Source: an uncultured Oscillospiraceae bacterium (lineage in GTDB: Bacteria > Bacillota > Clostridia > Oscillospirales > Oscillospiraceae). Taken from it: a stretch of DNA of 57,620 bases. Under the pieces are notes generated by a model, which did no database searches, was not told the origin of the DNA, and saw only the letters and a list, made by a program, of their open reading frames with translations. A program made the translations under genes and the position numbers. The DNA is taken from positions 1 through 57,620 of the forward strand of contig CAKTKC010000020.1 in assembly GCA_934569225.1 (NCBI GenBank). Direction: 5' to 3'. Of this stretch, positions 43,430 to 54,659 are shown one piece after another (position 1 is the stretch's first letter; every line of letters begins with the position of its first letter).

Positions 43430-43447
43430 TTAACTCAAAAGAGGTAA
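43430..43447. repeat. Single dispersed 21-bp type unit
   Basis: TTAACTCAAAAGAGGTAA is the reverse complement of the rlmA repeat unit TTACCTcTTTTGAGTTAA with one difference from its third copy. It lies between the 140-residue membrane protein and the surface protein gene, outside any frame. Confidence 0.8.
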
Positions 43448-43486
43448 AACGTCGAAAAATGGCTGTGCTATAGTCCCAAATGGATA

Positions 43487-43545
43487 GAGGAACCTCTGAG
43501 TTTAACAGCAAAGCGCTGACAGCTGGTTGAAAAATATCCCAATAC
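43487..43545. repeat. Truncated long palindromic repeat
   Basis: AGAGGAACCTCTGAG matches the terminal sequence of copies 2-4. The AGCGCTGACAGCTGGTTGAAAA part recalls the GCTGACAGCGAG block of copy 4. The second half and the tip are missing. The stretch 43376-43600 otherwise holds only the single 21-bp unit and the ribosome site of the next gene. Confidence 0.55.
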
Positions 43546-43600
43546 CGTGCCAACGCCGCACTTTTTAGGGGGCTCCCTGAAAATTTCGGGAGGGTTTGGT

Positions 43601-46600
43601 ATGATAAGAAAATTGGTAGCCAGGGGGCTGCTGTCAGTTATGTTGGCGGCAGCTCTTTTTTCGTTGTTCCGGCTTCCCGCCGCAGCGGAGTCGGTGTATC
43701 AGGAGATCACCGGCATGGACGGCCTGACAGATGGGCAGTACGTGATGGTGACGCCCATGGGGCTTGCGCCGGGGGAGTTGCGGGAGACGGAATTCATGAT
43801 CGCCGCAAAAGCGCCTGTTATCGACGCCGACACGGTCGTGGACACCGTCGGTGCGGAATGGACTCTGACCATGACGGAGGACGGGGTCACGCTGATGGAC
43901 GCTTACGGCATGTTCATCGCGCCTGTCGGGGACGGCGGCGACGGTGTTGCTGCCGGAGAATATGCATGGCAGGTTTTCCTGGAAAACGGGTACTTTTCCT
44001 TTCACGGCTACAGCGGGGATGAGCCGGTGACGCTGGTTTCCGACGCGATCTACGACTACAATTTCCGCGTATGCAGGGATACCGATATCGCGTTAGGCCC
44101 CGCGTCCTACGAAAGCCGCTTCACCCTGTACCGTTACACGGAGGCGCAGGTCGAACCGGAGCCGGTGCAGGTGGAAACATCGCCAAAAGTGACCGTTTCG
44201 CCGGAGGGCGGCATCGTTGCCGCCGGGGACGAGATCACCCTGAGCTGCGAGGATGAAACCGCCGACATTTATTTTGCACTTTCCGCCGACGGGGCGGATT
44301 ATCCGGAGGCCGAGCCATACATCGACCCGATCCGCTTTGAAAAGGGCTTCGGCACGGTGTACCTCAAGGCATATTCCATCGCCGAGGGCTGCGAACCCGG
44401 GGAAGCGACCCAGGTCATTTTTACGGAGAAATTCGAGCTTGACTGGAATCTGTACTTCGGTCAGCTCCACGCCCACACCGATATTTCCGACGGCGACGGG
44501 AGTGTGGAGGACGCGTTTCAGTATGCGTCCCAGGTGGACGGCTTGGACTTTTTCGCCGTGACCGACCACAGCGATTCCTTTGACAACGCCGGTGCGGGCG
44601 CAGTCGGCAAAGACGGCACGGACATCAGCGCCGACTGGGCGGCTGGAAAGCGGGCGGCGGCTTCCGTGACCGGCGAGGATTTCGTGGGGCTTTTCGGCTT
44701 TGAGGTGACCTGGCCGGAGGATAAGCAGCTGGGGCATATCTCCACCTTCAACACCCCCGGCTGGCAGACCAGAGATCAGGAAGATTTTACCAACGTCACC
44801 ACCGCGCTGGAAAATTACTACAAGGCGCTGACCACCGTCCCCGGTTCCGTCAGCCAGTTCAACCACCCGGACGACATTCATGGGAATTTCGAGCGGTTCG
44901 ACCACTACAATCCCAAATATGACGCGGCAGTCTCCCTGCTGGAAGTGGCCGGGGAAGACGGCGTGGTGGACTGCGCGTATTACGACCTGGCGCTGGACGA
45001 GGGCTGGCACGTGGCGCCCACCAACAACCAGAACAACCACAACGGGCAGTGGGGCGACGCCAGCGACGCGCGGACTGTGGTACTGGCGAAGGATCTGACG
45101 GAGAAATCCCTGTACGCCGCCATGAAAGGCCGCCGGGTCTATGCCACCCAGGACAGCGATCTTGCCATTTTCTACGAGCTGAACGGCGCGGTCATGGGCA
45201 GCATCCTCCCCAAATCGGAGAAAGCGGAAATCACCGTTTTCCTGAGTGACCCCACGGATGAGGCCATCGGCAGTGTGGAAGTGGTGGCCGACGGCGGGGA
45301 AGTGATTCGCAGCGCCTATGTCGGAACGCCTGCGCAGATGCTGGAACTGTCCGTCCCCGGCGGATACAGCTATTATTATCTCCGCGTCACCCAGCCGGAC
45401 GGGGACGTGGCCGTAACCGCGCCCGTGTGGATGGACGGGTATGACGATATCGGCATCGGGAGCTTCACATCGGACACCCTCACCCCTGCCCGGGACGAGG
45501 AAATCGGGCTGACGGTGGAGCTGTACAATGACGAGTCGGTGGAATTTGATCTGGACGCGCTGTCGCTTTATGCCGACGAGACGCTTGTCAGCACAGTCTC
45601 CGATCTGGGAGAAGTTGCGGGGATGAGCACGCTGGACTACACCTTCTCCTACGCCCACCCGGAATTGGGCGTGACGGAGTTCCGGGTCGAGGCGGCCGGC
45701 AGCGTGAACGGAGAAGACCGCACCTACGAGGACACGCTGAGCCTGAGCTTCCACGTTCCGGAGCAGGTGAAGCACATCGCTGTGGACGCATCCCACGACA
45801 ATTCCGGCACGGGGAATCTGAAACGGCTGGCAGAAATTGCCGCCCGGAACAGCATTTCGGTGAAGAAATTTGAGACGGAGCTGCCGGAAAACAGCGACCT
45901 TCTGCTGATAACCGCCCCGTCAAAGCCCTTTGACGAAGAATTTGTGGAGAACGTCAGGATATTTGCCGAAAGCGGCGGCACGGTCATTCTCTGCGGTCAG
46001 GCGGATAAGGGGCACACCTCCGGCGAGATGAACAAGCTGCTGGAAGCCATGGGCGCAACGGTGCGCCTGAACGACGACACTGCGAGCAGTATATCCACCA
46101 ACGTGTTCAACCCTGACTGCGGACTGACGAAGTCCCTGACACAGAAGCAGACCTACACCCAGCGCGCCGGCTGTACCGTAAATCCGGGGAGCGGAACCTG
46201 GCTGGTGAAGAGCCGCAGCACGGACGCGGTGCTCCTCGCCGTTGAAGGACTGCCAGGCGGCGGCAAAGTGTACGTCAGCGGCGGACTGTTCCTGGAAGAC
46301 AGCGCCATGAAGGAGCCGGACAACGTCTGGAAGAGCGTCAGCGGGAATCTGGCCATTGGGGAAGCGCTGCTGAAAATTGAGCGGGCGGCGTATCCGGAGC
46401 TTGTCACCATCGGCGAAATGCGCTCCGGCAAGGCCGGGGAGGTATACCACATTCGCGGCTGGGCGACCTCCGGAACCTCCCATCCCGGCAACACTTTCTC
46501 CAAAACCATTTACCTACAGGACGATACCGGCGGTGTTGCCCTGGTGCCGTTTACTGAGGACGGTATCCAGGCCGGCAAGCCCATCGAAGTGGTCGGGCGG

Positions 46601-47125
46601 AAGGAAATCCGCAGCGGCAACGTGGTGCTGAAGATCATCGACTACGAAGTGCTGGACGAGCCGCTTTACAACTACACGCCGAAAACCACCCCGAACAAAA
46701 CCGCCATGGACTACGAAGCAAACGGCGGTCGCCTGATGCAGGTGGAGGGCAGGGTGACGGATGTGACCTACACTGACGACAGAAAAGTCGTTTCCCGTAT
46801 CACCCTGAAAGACGGAAACGGCGATTTTGCGGAAATTCTCATCGAGGACTACATTGTATCCGGCGCGGACGGGGAAAACGACCTGGCCTCCCAGGTGAAG
46901 AAAGGCCGCACCGTGCGGGCAATCGGCCTTCTCCATCTGGACAGCGACGGCACGCCGGTTCTCCGGGTGCGCAACTGCGACGAGGTGGTCTACGTGCCGC
47001 CCGTCCCGGTTTCCGGCGGCTCCCGCAGAAATCCCCGCACCGGCGATCTGATCTGGATCGCGGTGGGTGTGATGGCGCTGTCCGGAATCGGGCTGGCAGT
47101 GCTGCTGAAGAAGAAAAAACGGTAA
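43601..47125 (+). CDS. Secreted, wall-anchored PHP-domain protein (predicted surface phosphoesterase)
   Basis: A 1174-residue protein. Residues 1-29 form a signal peptide. Residues 31-180 form a beta-rich module seen in other Clostridia surface proteins. About 190-280 looks like a chitobiase C-terminal type module (GTVYLKAYSIAEG). A PHP phosphoesterase domain spans about 282-560, with FGQLHAHTDISDGDG, FAVTDHSD and FNHPDD as metal-binding histidine motifs. A CARDB-like module, a glutamine-amidotransferase-like fold (about 725-900) and OB-like folds follow. The end is NPRTGDL plus a membrane helix and KKKKR, a sortase-type signal of the NPxTG kind. GGGAGGG precedes the ATG at 43601. The substrate is unknown. 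Domain limits are estimates. Confidence 0.85.
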   Translation: MIRKLVARGLLSVMLAAALFSLFRLPAAAESVYQEITGMDGLTDGQYVMVTPMGLAPGELRETEFMIAAKAPVIDADTVVDTVGAEWTLTMTEDGVTLMDAYGMFIAPVGDGGDGVAAGEYAWQVFLENGYFSFHGYSGDEPVTLVSDAIYDYNFRVCRDTDIALGPASYESRFTLYRYTEAQVEPEPVQVETSPKVTVSPEGGIVAAGDEITLSCEDETADIYFALSADGADYPEAEPYIDPIRFEKGFGTVYLKAYSIAEGCEPGEATQVIFTEKFELDWNLYFGQLHAHTDISDGDGSVEDAFQYASQVDGLDFFAVTDHSDSFDNAGAGAVGKDGTDISADWAAGKRAAASVTGEDFVGLFGFEVTWPEDKQLGHISTFNTPGWQTRDQEDFTNVTTALENYYKALTTVPGSVSQFNHPDDIHGNFERFDHYNPKYDAAVSLLEVAGEDGVVDCAYYDLALDEGWHVAPTNNQNNHNGQWGDASDARTVVLAKDLTEKSLYAAMKGRRVYATQDSDLAIFYELNGAVMGSILPKSEKAEITVFLSDPTDEAIGSVEVVADGGEVIRSAYVGTPAQMLELSVPGGYSYYYLRVTQPDGDVAVTAPVWMDGYDDIGIGSFTSDTLTPARDEEIGLTVELYNDESVEFDLDALSLYADETLVSTVSDLGEVAGMSTLDYTFSYAHPELGVTEFRVEAAGSVNGEDRTYEDTLSLSFHVPEQVKHIAVDASHDNSGTGNLKRLAEIAARNSISVKKFETELPENSDLLLITAPSKPFDEEFVENVRIFAESGGTVILCGQADKGHTSGEMNKLLEAMGATVRLNDDTASSISTNVFNPDCGLTKSLTQKQTYTQRAGCTVNPGSGTWLVKSRSTDAVLLAVEGLPGGGKVYVSGGLFLEDSAMKEPDNVWKSVSGNLAIGEALLKIERAAYPELVTIGEMRSGKAGEVYHIRGWATSGTSHPGNTFSKTIYLQDDTGGVALVPFTEDGIQAGKPIEVVGRKEIRSGNVVLKIIDYEVLDEPLYNYTPKTTPNKTAMDYEANGGRLMQVEGRVTDVTYTDDRKVVSRITLKDGNGDFAEILIEDYIVSGADGENDLASQVKKGRTVRAIGLLHLDSDGTPVLRVRNCDEVVYVPPVPVSGGSRRNPRTGDLIWIAVGVMALSGIGLAVLLKKKKR

Positions 47126-47129
47126 AATA

Positions 47130-47160
47130 ATGCCGGGGGCTGACCGCCCCCGGCATTCTT
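47130..47160 (+). terminator. Terminator of the surface protein gene
   Basis: TGCCGGGGGC, TGACC loop, GCCCCCGGCA, then TTCTTA. The stem is a perfect 10 bp. Confidence 0.85.
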
Positions 47161-47196
47161 ACATTAAATGTGTATGTACTGCTTATACGAGTTTTT

Positions 47197-47341
47197 AATA
47201 AAACGCTGAAAAGCGTTTTATTAGGCCGCAGGATTGCGGCCAGCGGCCACTGCCGCTAAAAAACGAAGTCAATACATTTCTTACCGCCGCCCAGGCGGTC
47301 TGCCGTGTAACGGCAGAATAAAATGATGAAATCATTTTATT
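47197..47341. repeat. Row of six consecutive hairpins
   Basis: Six perfect stems follow one another. They are AATAAAACGCT/AGCGTTTTATT (47197-47222), GGCCGCA/TGCGGCC (47224-47241), AGCGGC/GCCGCT (47242-47257), ACCGCC/GGCGGT (47283-47299), CTGCCGT/ACGGCAG (47300-47316) and AATAAAATGAT/ATCATTTTATT (47317-47341). The first and last are alike, with GAA-type loops. The sixth also overlaps the stop of the minus-strand transporter gene and may be its terminator. An outer pair AATACatTTCTTA and TAAGAAATagTATT encloses hairpins 4-6. Confidence 0.85.
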
Positions 47342-48623
47342 AAGAAATAGTATTATTCAGCTTATCCGCCTTACAGAACAGGACGAAGCCGATGGCGAAG
47401 ATAACGACCAGCGTGCCCACGGCCACGTTTTCGTTTTGCAGCTCCAGGCCGAAGACGTGGAGCGACCAGCCGTTGGTGAGCTGGCTGACCACGGCAATCA
47501 GGGTCGTACCCAGGAAGGACGCGCCCTTGCCGCAGATGTCCATCAGGCCAAAGTATTCGCCGCTGCGCTCCGCCGGGATGATCTTTCCCAGGTAGCTGCG
47601 GCTCAGCGCCTGAATGCCGCCCTGGAACATGCCCACCAGAACCGCCAGCACCCAGAACTGCCACTGGGATACCAGAAACACGGCGAACAGGGTAATGCCG
47701 GTGTAGCAGAGAATGCAGATCTTAATGAGCAGCCCCGTGTCATATTTGGCGGAGAACCGGCCAAAGGCGATGGAGCAGGGGAAGGCCACGAACTGGGTCA
47801 GCAGCAGCGCCAGCAGCAGTCCGGTGGTGTCCAGCCCCAGGGCGGTTCCGTAGGCCGTGGCCATGTCGATGATGGTATAAACGCCGTCAATGAAGAAGAA
47901 AAAGGCCAGCAGGTACAGGAAAATATGCTTCTGCTGCCGGACTTCCCGGAAGGTGTCTCTCAAACGCCGGAAGGTGGAAGAAACGGGGGCGCCGCCATGC
48001 TCCACAAAGGCGGTCTGGCGATAACGCCTCAGCAGCGGCTGGGTGCACAGGAACCACCACACGGCGGTAATCAGGAAAGAAACGACCATGGCCGTCCCCG
48101 CGCCGACGCCGATCTTATCCCCGAACAGCACCAGCAGCAGGCAGAGGATGAAGGGGATCACGGAGCCGATGTAGCCGTAGGCGTAGCCCATGGAGGAGAC
48201 GGTGTCCATCCGCTCGTCGGTGGTGACCTCCGGGAGCATGGCGTCGTAGAACACCAGACTGGAGGAATAGCCCACTTTGGCGAGAACGAACACCACCAGA
48301 AACGCCAGCCATCCCGCCGTCACGCCCATGGCGGCGCAGCCGAGAACGCCCAAAAGCATACAGGCCATGAAAATGGGCTTTTTGAACCCCCGATGGTCGG
48401 CCAGCGTGCCGCAGATGGGGCCGATGATCGCAACCAGCAGCGTGGAGACGGAACCGGCGTAGCCCCAGTAGGACAAATACAATGACTCGTTCAGCCCGCC
48501 GGCGGTGGCGAGGGAATTAAAATAGATGGGAATCAGGGTCGAAACCAGCAGAATGAACGCCGAATTGCCGATGTCATAGAGGATCCAGCTCCGCTCCAGT
48601 GCCGTGAGTTTGCTTTTCTTCAT
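47340..48623 (-). CDS. MFS transporter, UMF1/Atg22-like family
   Basis: A 427-residue membrane protein with about twelve helices. It opens with LTALERSWILYDIGNSAFILLV. It keeps the family's YDIGNSA, GPICGTLADHRGFKKP and IPAERSGEYFGLMDICGKGAS patterns. The family is linked to vacuolar efflux in yeast, and bacterial substrates are unknown. The ATG at 48623 follows AAGGAG; a GTG 9 bases earlier is less likely. It is followed on the minus strand by the hairpin row. Confidence 0.92.
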   Translation of the reverse strand: MKKSKLTALERSWILYDIGNSAFILLVSTLIPIYFNSLATAGGLNESLYLSYWGYAGSVSTLLVAIIGPICGTLADHRGFKKPIFMACMLLGVLGCAAMGVTAGWLAFLVVFVLAKVGYSSSLVFYDAMLPEVTTDERMDTVSSMGYAYGYIGSVIPFILCLLLVLFGDKIGVGAGTAMVVSFLITAVWWFLCTQPLLRRYRQTAFVEHGGAPVSSTFRRLRDTFREVRQQKHIFLYLLAFFFFIDGVYTIIDMATAYGTALGLDTTGLLLALLLTQFVAFPCSIAFGRFSAKYDTGLLIKICILCYTGITLFAVFLVSQWQFWVLAVLVGMFQGGIQALSRSYLGKIIPAERSGEYFGLMDICGKGASFLGTTLIAVVSQLTNGWSLHVFGLELQNENVAVGTLVVIFAIGFVLFCKADKLNNTIS

Positions 48624-48642
48624 TTCTACCACTCCTTAAATT

Positions 48643-49413
48643 TTAACCGAAGGCCGGGGCAAAATCCTCGCCCAGCGGTTCGCCGGTGCGCATGTGCTCG
48701 TCCAGCTGGTTAAGCAAAGCGGGATAGCGCTTGAGAGCGCGGTTGTACAGCACCAGCATTTCACTGTCCATCCACAGCCAGCGGTCGCTCCCGTGATCCG
48801 GCATGAGCTGATCCTCAATGGCCGGGCTGCGGGTCAGGTGCAGCAGGCGCTGGACGCGCTTGCGGTTCTTGCTCACCAGAAACCGGGTGGCGCGAGCCAT
48901 GTTGCGGACGCAGGCGTTGATGTTCGCCGGGGTGGCGGGGGGATAAAAGAGGGCGACCGTGACGCACTCTCCCCGGGTCAGCCGCATGTGGGCGCTGCCG
49001 TCGTAGGTGTGGGGCTGGGGGATGCCGTCGGATTCCAGCAGATACCGGTCAAATTCCGATTCCAGCTCCACGTGGCGGGCGCTGCCGTCCGCTTCCTTTT
49101 TTTCCACGTAGGGGTGGCAGACGGAGTCCAGACAGTAATGCCCCAGCAGCCCCAGCAGATAGACCCGCCCGGCCTCGCTGCCCGCCTGGGCGCAGACCCG
49201 GGGGAAAAATTCCTGCCCGGACTGGGCGTGGAAGACGCCGCCCAGCTGTCCCGCTGCGGTTTTGATCAGGGGGTTATAGTAAAAGAAAATATCCGGCCCG
49301 TGCAGACCCATATCGTAAAGCCGCCGGAACCGCTGGATGCTTCGGCGGTCGTTGGGACACATCCCGGAGAGCAGCTGCTTTCCGAAGCGGTAATGGGCGT
49401 AATTTGCTGGCAT
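48643..49413 (-). CDS. Zinc-dependent phospholipase C-like protein
   Basis: A 256-residue protein of the zinc phospholipase C/S1-P1 nuclease fold. It starts MPANYAHYRFGKQLL and has LHGPDIFFYYNPL, LLGLLGHYCLDSVCHPYVE and HVELESEFDRYLL, with the metal-binding His and Asp residues. No signal peptide is seen, so it is probably cytosolic, unlike secreted toxins. The true substrate is unknown. It lies 19 bases upstream of the UMF1 gene on the same strand. Confidence 0.88.
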   Translation of the reverse strand: MPANYAHYRFGKQLLSGMCPNDRRSIQRFRRLYDMGLHGPDIFFYYNPLIKTAAGQLGGVFHAQSGQEFFPRVCAQAGSEAGRVYLLGLLGHYCLDSVCHPYVEKKEADGSARHVELESEFDRYLLESDGIPQPHTYDGSAHMRLTRGECVTVALFYPPATPANINACVRNMARATRFLVSKNRKRVQRLLHLTRSPAIEDQLMPDHGSDRWLWMDSEMLVLYNRALKRYPALLNQLDEHMRTGEPLGEDFAPAFG

Positions 49414-49505
49414 GATCGGTCACCTCGTTGTTTTTTCTCACGTTTTCTCATTCTACATGATAATTCGGCAAAAGAGAAGCCCTTTTTTCAAAAATGTACT
49501 TCAAA

Positions 49506-49666
49506 GGCAACACCGCACAATTGTGCCTGCGAGTCTCAGCCGTCTTTTTGCCCCACTTCTTCAGTTTGAAAAACGAGAAATACATACAGTATTCCTTCGT
49601 TTTCCAAACTTTGAATTGGGACAAAAATCCTGGCTGAGCCTTCTTGTCAAATTATGCGGTGTTGCC
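49506..49666. repeat. Long palindromic repeat, copy 5 (different ends)
   Basis: This is a 161-bp palindrome. Ends GGCAACACCGCACAATT and AATTATGCGGTGTTGCC pair almost perfectly. Inner pairs are CTCAGCC/GGCTGAG, CAGTTTGAAAA/TTTTCCAAACT and the tip AATAC-ATACA-GTATT. The architecture equals copies 1-4 but the end sequence is unrelated to AGGAAnCTCTGA, so it may be a second subfamily. The rest of 49414-49749 carries the promoter below and no gene. Confidence 0.85.
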
Positions 49667-49689
49667 CAAATTTCTGTAAACCCAAAACG

Positions 49690-49718
49690 TTGCAATGCTT
49701 ACGGCACCGTGGTATAAT
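49690..49718 (+). promoter_or_regulatory. Promoter of the AlaX-like gene
   Basis: TTGCAA, 17 bases, TATAAT. It lies 32 bases before the ATG at 49750. Confidence 0.8.
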
Positions 49719-49749
49719 GAGCAAAATTGCCATTTTTCGAGGTGCCGAT

Positions 49750-50901
49750 ATGGAAACACGCAAGCTTTATTATGAAGATTCTCACCTTTCCCGCTTTACA
49801 TCGGAGGTGCTTTCCTGCGCGAAGGCCGCGGACGGATGGGAGGTCACGCTGTCTGCTACTGCCTTTTACCCCGAGGGCGGCGGTCAGGCGGGGGACTCGG
49901 GAACCCTGAACGGCGTCCGGGTGCGCAGTACCCGGGAACGGGAGGGGGCGGTGATTCAACTGTGTGAAGCGCCCCTGGAAGTGGGCGCGGAGGTCACGGG
50001 GGTGATCGACTACGACCTGCGCTTTGCGCGGATGCAGCAGCATTCCGGGGAGCATATCGTCTCCGGAATCCTGAACCGCCGCTACGGCTGCCACAACACC
50101 GGCTTCCACATGGGGGCGGACGTCATCACCATCGACTTTGACGGGGTGATTCCGCCCCAGGTGCTGCCGGAAATCGAAGCGGAGGCCAACGGGGCGGTGT
50201 GGCAGAATTTGCCTGTCCGCTGCTGGTATCCCAGTCCGGAGGAGCTGTCCGCCATCCCCTACCGCGCGAAAAAAGCCCTTGCATGGCCGGTGCGGATCGT
50301 GGAGATCCCCGGATACGACTGCTGCGCCTGCTGCGGCACCCACGTGGCGGCTACGGGGGAAATCGGTCTCATCAAGCTGCTGAGCGCGGTGAGCTTCCGG
50401 GGCGGCACCCGGATCGAGATGGCCTGCGGCTCCCAGGCGCTGGCGCTATTAAACGCGGCCTTTGACCAGAACCGGCAGGTTTCCCAGGCGTTTTCCGCGA
50501 AAATCACGGAGACCGGCGAAGCCGCACGACGGATGAACGAGCTGCTTTCGGCGCAGAAGTACCGCATGGCGGGGCTGGAAAAACGGGTCTTCGCCGGAAT
50601 TGCAGAAAGTTATGGAAACTGCGGTGATGTCCTGCACTTTGAGGAAAACTTAAGTGCCGACGGCGTCCGGGAACTGGCGGATGCCATCGCGGACAAGTGC
50701 GGCGGCACGGCGGCGGTATTCAGCGGCGGCGATGGCGGCTATGCCTACTGCCTGATCGCCCGTCAGGGCGACCTGCGGCAGCTGAACCGGGACATGACCG
50801 CCGCGCTCCATGGCCGGGGCGGCGGAAAACCCCTCTGCCAGCAGGGACGGGTACAGGCGGCGAAGGGCGAAATCGAAGCCTTTTTCGCCGACCGGAAGTG
50901 A
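49750..50901 (+). CDS. AlaX-type trans-editing alanyl-tRNA deacylase
   Basis: A 383-residue protein related to the AlaRS editing domain. It has FYPEGGGQAGDSG and the zinc-binding QQHSGEHIVSGIL (His-x3-His) and CACCGTHVAATG (Cys/His) motifs, then a DHHA1-like C-terminal part (FSGGDGGYAYCLIA, GRGGGKPLCQQGR). It should clear serine or glycine from tRNA-Ala. The ATG at 49750 has GAGGTG before it; frames starting at 49654 begin inside the palindrome. No synthetase domain is present. Confidence 0.9.
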   Translation: METRKLYYEDSHLSRFTSEVLSCAKAADGWEVTLSATAFYPEGGGQAGDSGTLNGVRVRSTREREGAVIQLCEAPLEVGAEVTGVIDYDLRFARMQQHSGEHIVSGILNRRYGCHNTGFHMGADVITIDFDGVIPPQVLPEIEAEANGAVWQNLPVRCWYPSPEELSAIPYRAKKALAWPVRIVEIPGYDCCACCGTHVAATGEIGLIKLLSAVSFRGGTRIEMACGSQALALLNAAFDQNRQVSQAFSAKITETGEAARRMNELLSAQKYRMAGLEKRVFAGIAESYGNCGDVLHFEENLSADGVRELADAIADKCGGTAAVFSGGDGGYAYCLIARQGDLRQLNRDMTAALHGRGGGKPLCQQGRVQAAKGEIEAFFADRK

Positions 50902-50978
50902 AATTAGCAGTTTGATGCGGAAAAAGAGGGCGCGAAGCCGCTTTTTGTTCATAAATTCGACTTTTATTCTCTTTGCGC

Positions 50979-50990
50979 TTATGCTATAAT
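50979..50990 (+). promoter_or_regulatory. Extended -10 promoter of secA
   Basis: TGCTATAAT with the TATAAT at 50985-50990, 55 bases before the secA ATG. The upstream TG makes it an extended -10, which fits the poor -35 (TTTTAT). A short T-rich run precedes it. Confidence 0.55.
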
Positions 50991-51045
50991 ACCCAAAATG
51001 ACCTGTGCCGCCGAAACTGTTCGGAAGACACAAAAGGAGAAACAT

Positions 51046-53799
<2,754 letters not shown>

Positions 53800-53811
53800 A
53801 TTGGCAGAGAA

Positions 53812-53844
53812 TCGGAAGTAAGGCGTAAAACGCCTTACTTCCGA
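53812..53844 (+). terminator. Perfect hairpin between secA and pgeF
   Basis: TCGGAAGTAAGGCG, loop TAAAA, CGCCTTACTTCCGA: a 14-bp perfect stem. No T-run follows (CGCGCGAAAA), so it may be a processing site or a weak terminator before pgeF. Confidence 0.65.
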
Positions 53845-53861
53845 CGCGCGAAAACGAGATT

Positions 53862-54659
53862 ATGATACGAACACAGAAATACGAGACACTCCAATATCTG
53901 ACCGCCGACGGCATCCCCGTCCCCCACGGGTTCACCACCCGCCTGGGCGGCGTCAGCACCGGCACCCAGAGCAGCCTGAATCTGGCCGTAGGCCGGGGGG
54001 ATACCCTGGAAAATGTGGAGGAAAACCTCCGCCGCCTCGGCCGCGCCGTGGGCTTCGACCCGGAAAAACTGGTGATGACATTGCAGATCCATTCGGACAT
54101 CGTCCGGGTGGTGACGGAGAAAGACCATATCGGCCTGTGCCACCGGGACTATCCCAAGTGCGACGCCCTGGTGACAAACACCCCCGGCGTGGCACTGCTG
54201 GTGTTCACCGCCGACTGCACGCCGCTGCTGCTTTTTGACCCTGTGACCGGGGCTGTGGGCGCGGCTCACGCCGGCTGGCGGGGAACTGCCCAGGCCATCG
54301 GCGCGAAGGTGGTTCAGGCCATGGCGGAGAACTTCGGCGCGAAGCCGGAGAACATCCGCGCCGCCGTCGGCCCCAACATCGGCATGTGCCATTTTGAGAC
54401 CGACGCCGACGTCCCCGAGGCCATGCGCGCCGCCTTTGGTTCGGAGGTGGACGCTTACATTGAAAAACGGGGCGAAAAGTACCATCTGGACTTAAAGCAG
54501 ATCAACGCCATGGTTCTGCGCCGCTGCGGCGTGGAACAGATTGACATCAGTGACGACTGCACCGTATGCAGCTGCGACCGCTTCTGGTCTCACCGGGCGA
54601 CCGGCGGAGAGCGGGGGTCCCAGGGCGCGGTGATCGTCTGTCAGGAGGTGACGGGATGA
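53862..54659 (+). CDS. pgeF: Peptidoglycan editing factor / purine nucleoside phosphorylase-like (YfiH, PgeF)
   Basis: A 265-residue protein of the YfiH/LACC1 family. Metal-binding His/Cys appear in LQIHSDIV, VFTADCTPLL and GAAHAGWRGT. Characterised members handle adenosine or correct misincorporated peptidoglycan precursors. No good ribosome site is seen before the ATG. Its stop overlaps the ATG of the next gene. Confidence 0.9.
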   Translation: MIRTQKYETLQYLTADGIPVPHGFTTRLGGVSTGTQSSLNLAVGRGDTLENVEENLRRLGRAVGFDPEKLVMTLQIHSDIVRVVTEKDHIGLCHRDYPKCDALVTNTPGVALLVFTADCTPLLLFDPVTGAVGAAHAGWRGTAQAIGAKVVQAMAENFGAKPENIRAAVGPNIGMCHFETDADVPEAMRAAFGSEVDAYIEKRGEKYHLDLKQINAMVLRRCGVEQIDISDDCTVCSCDRFWSHRATGGERGSQGAVIVCQEVTG

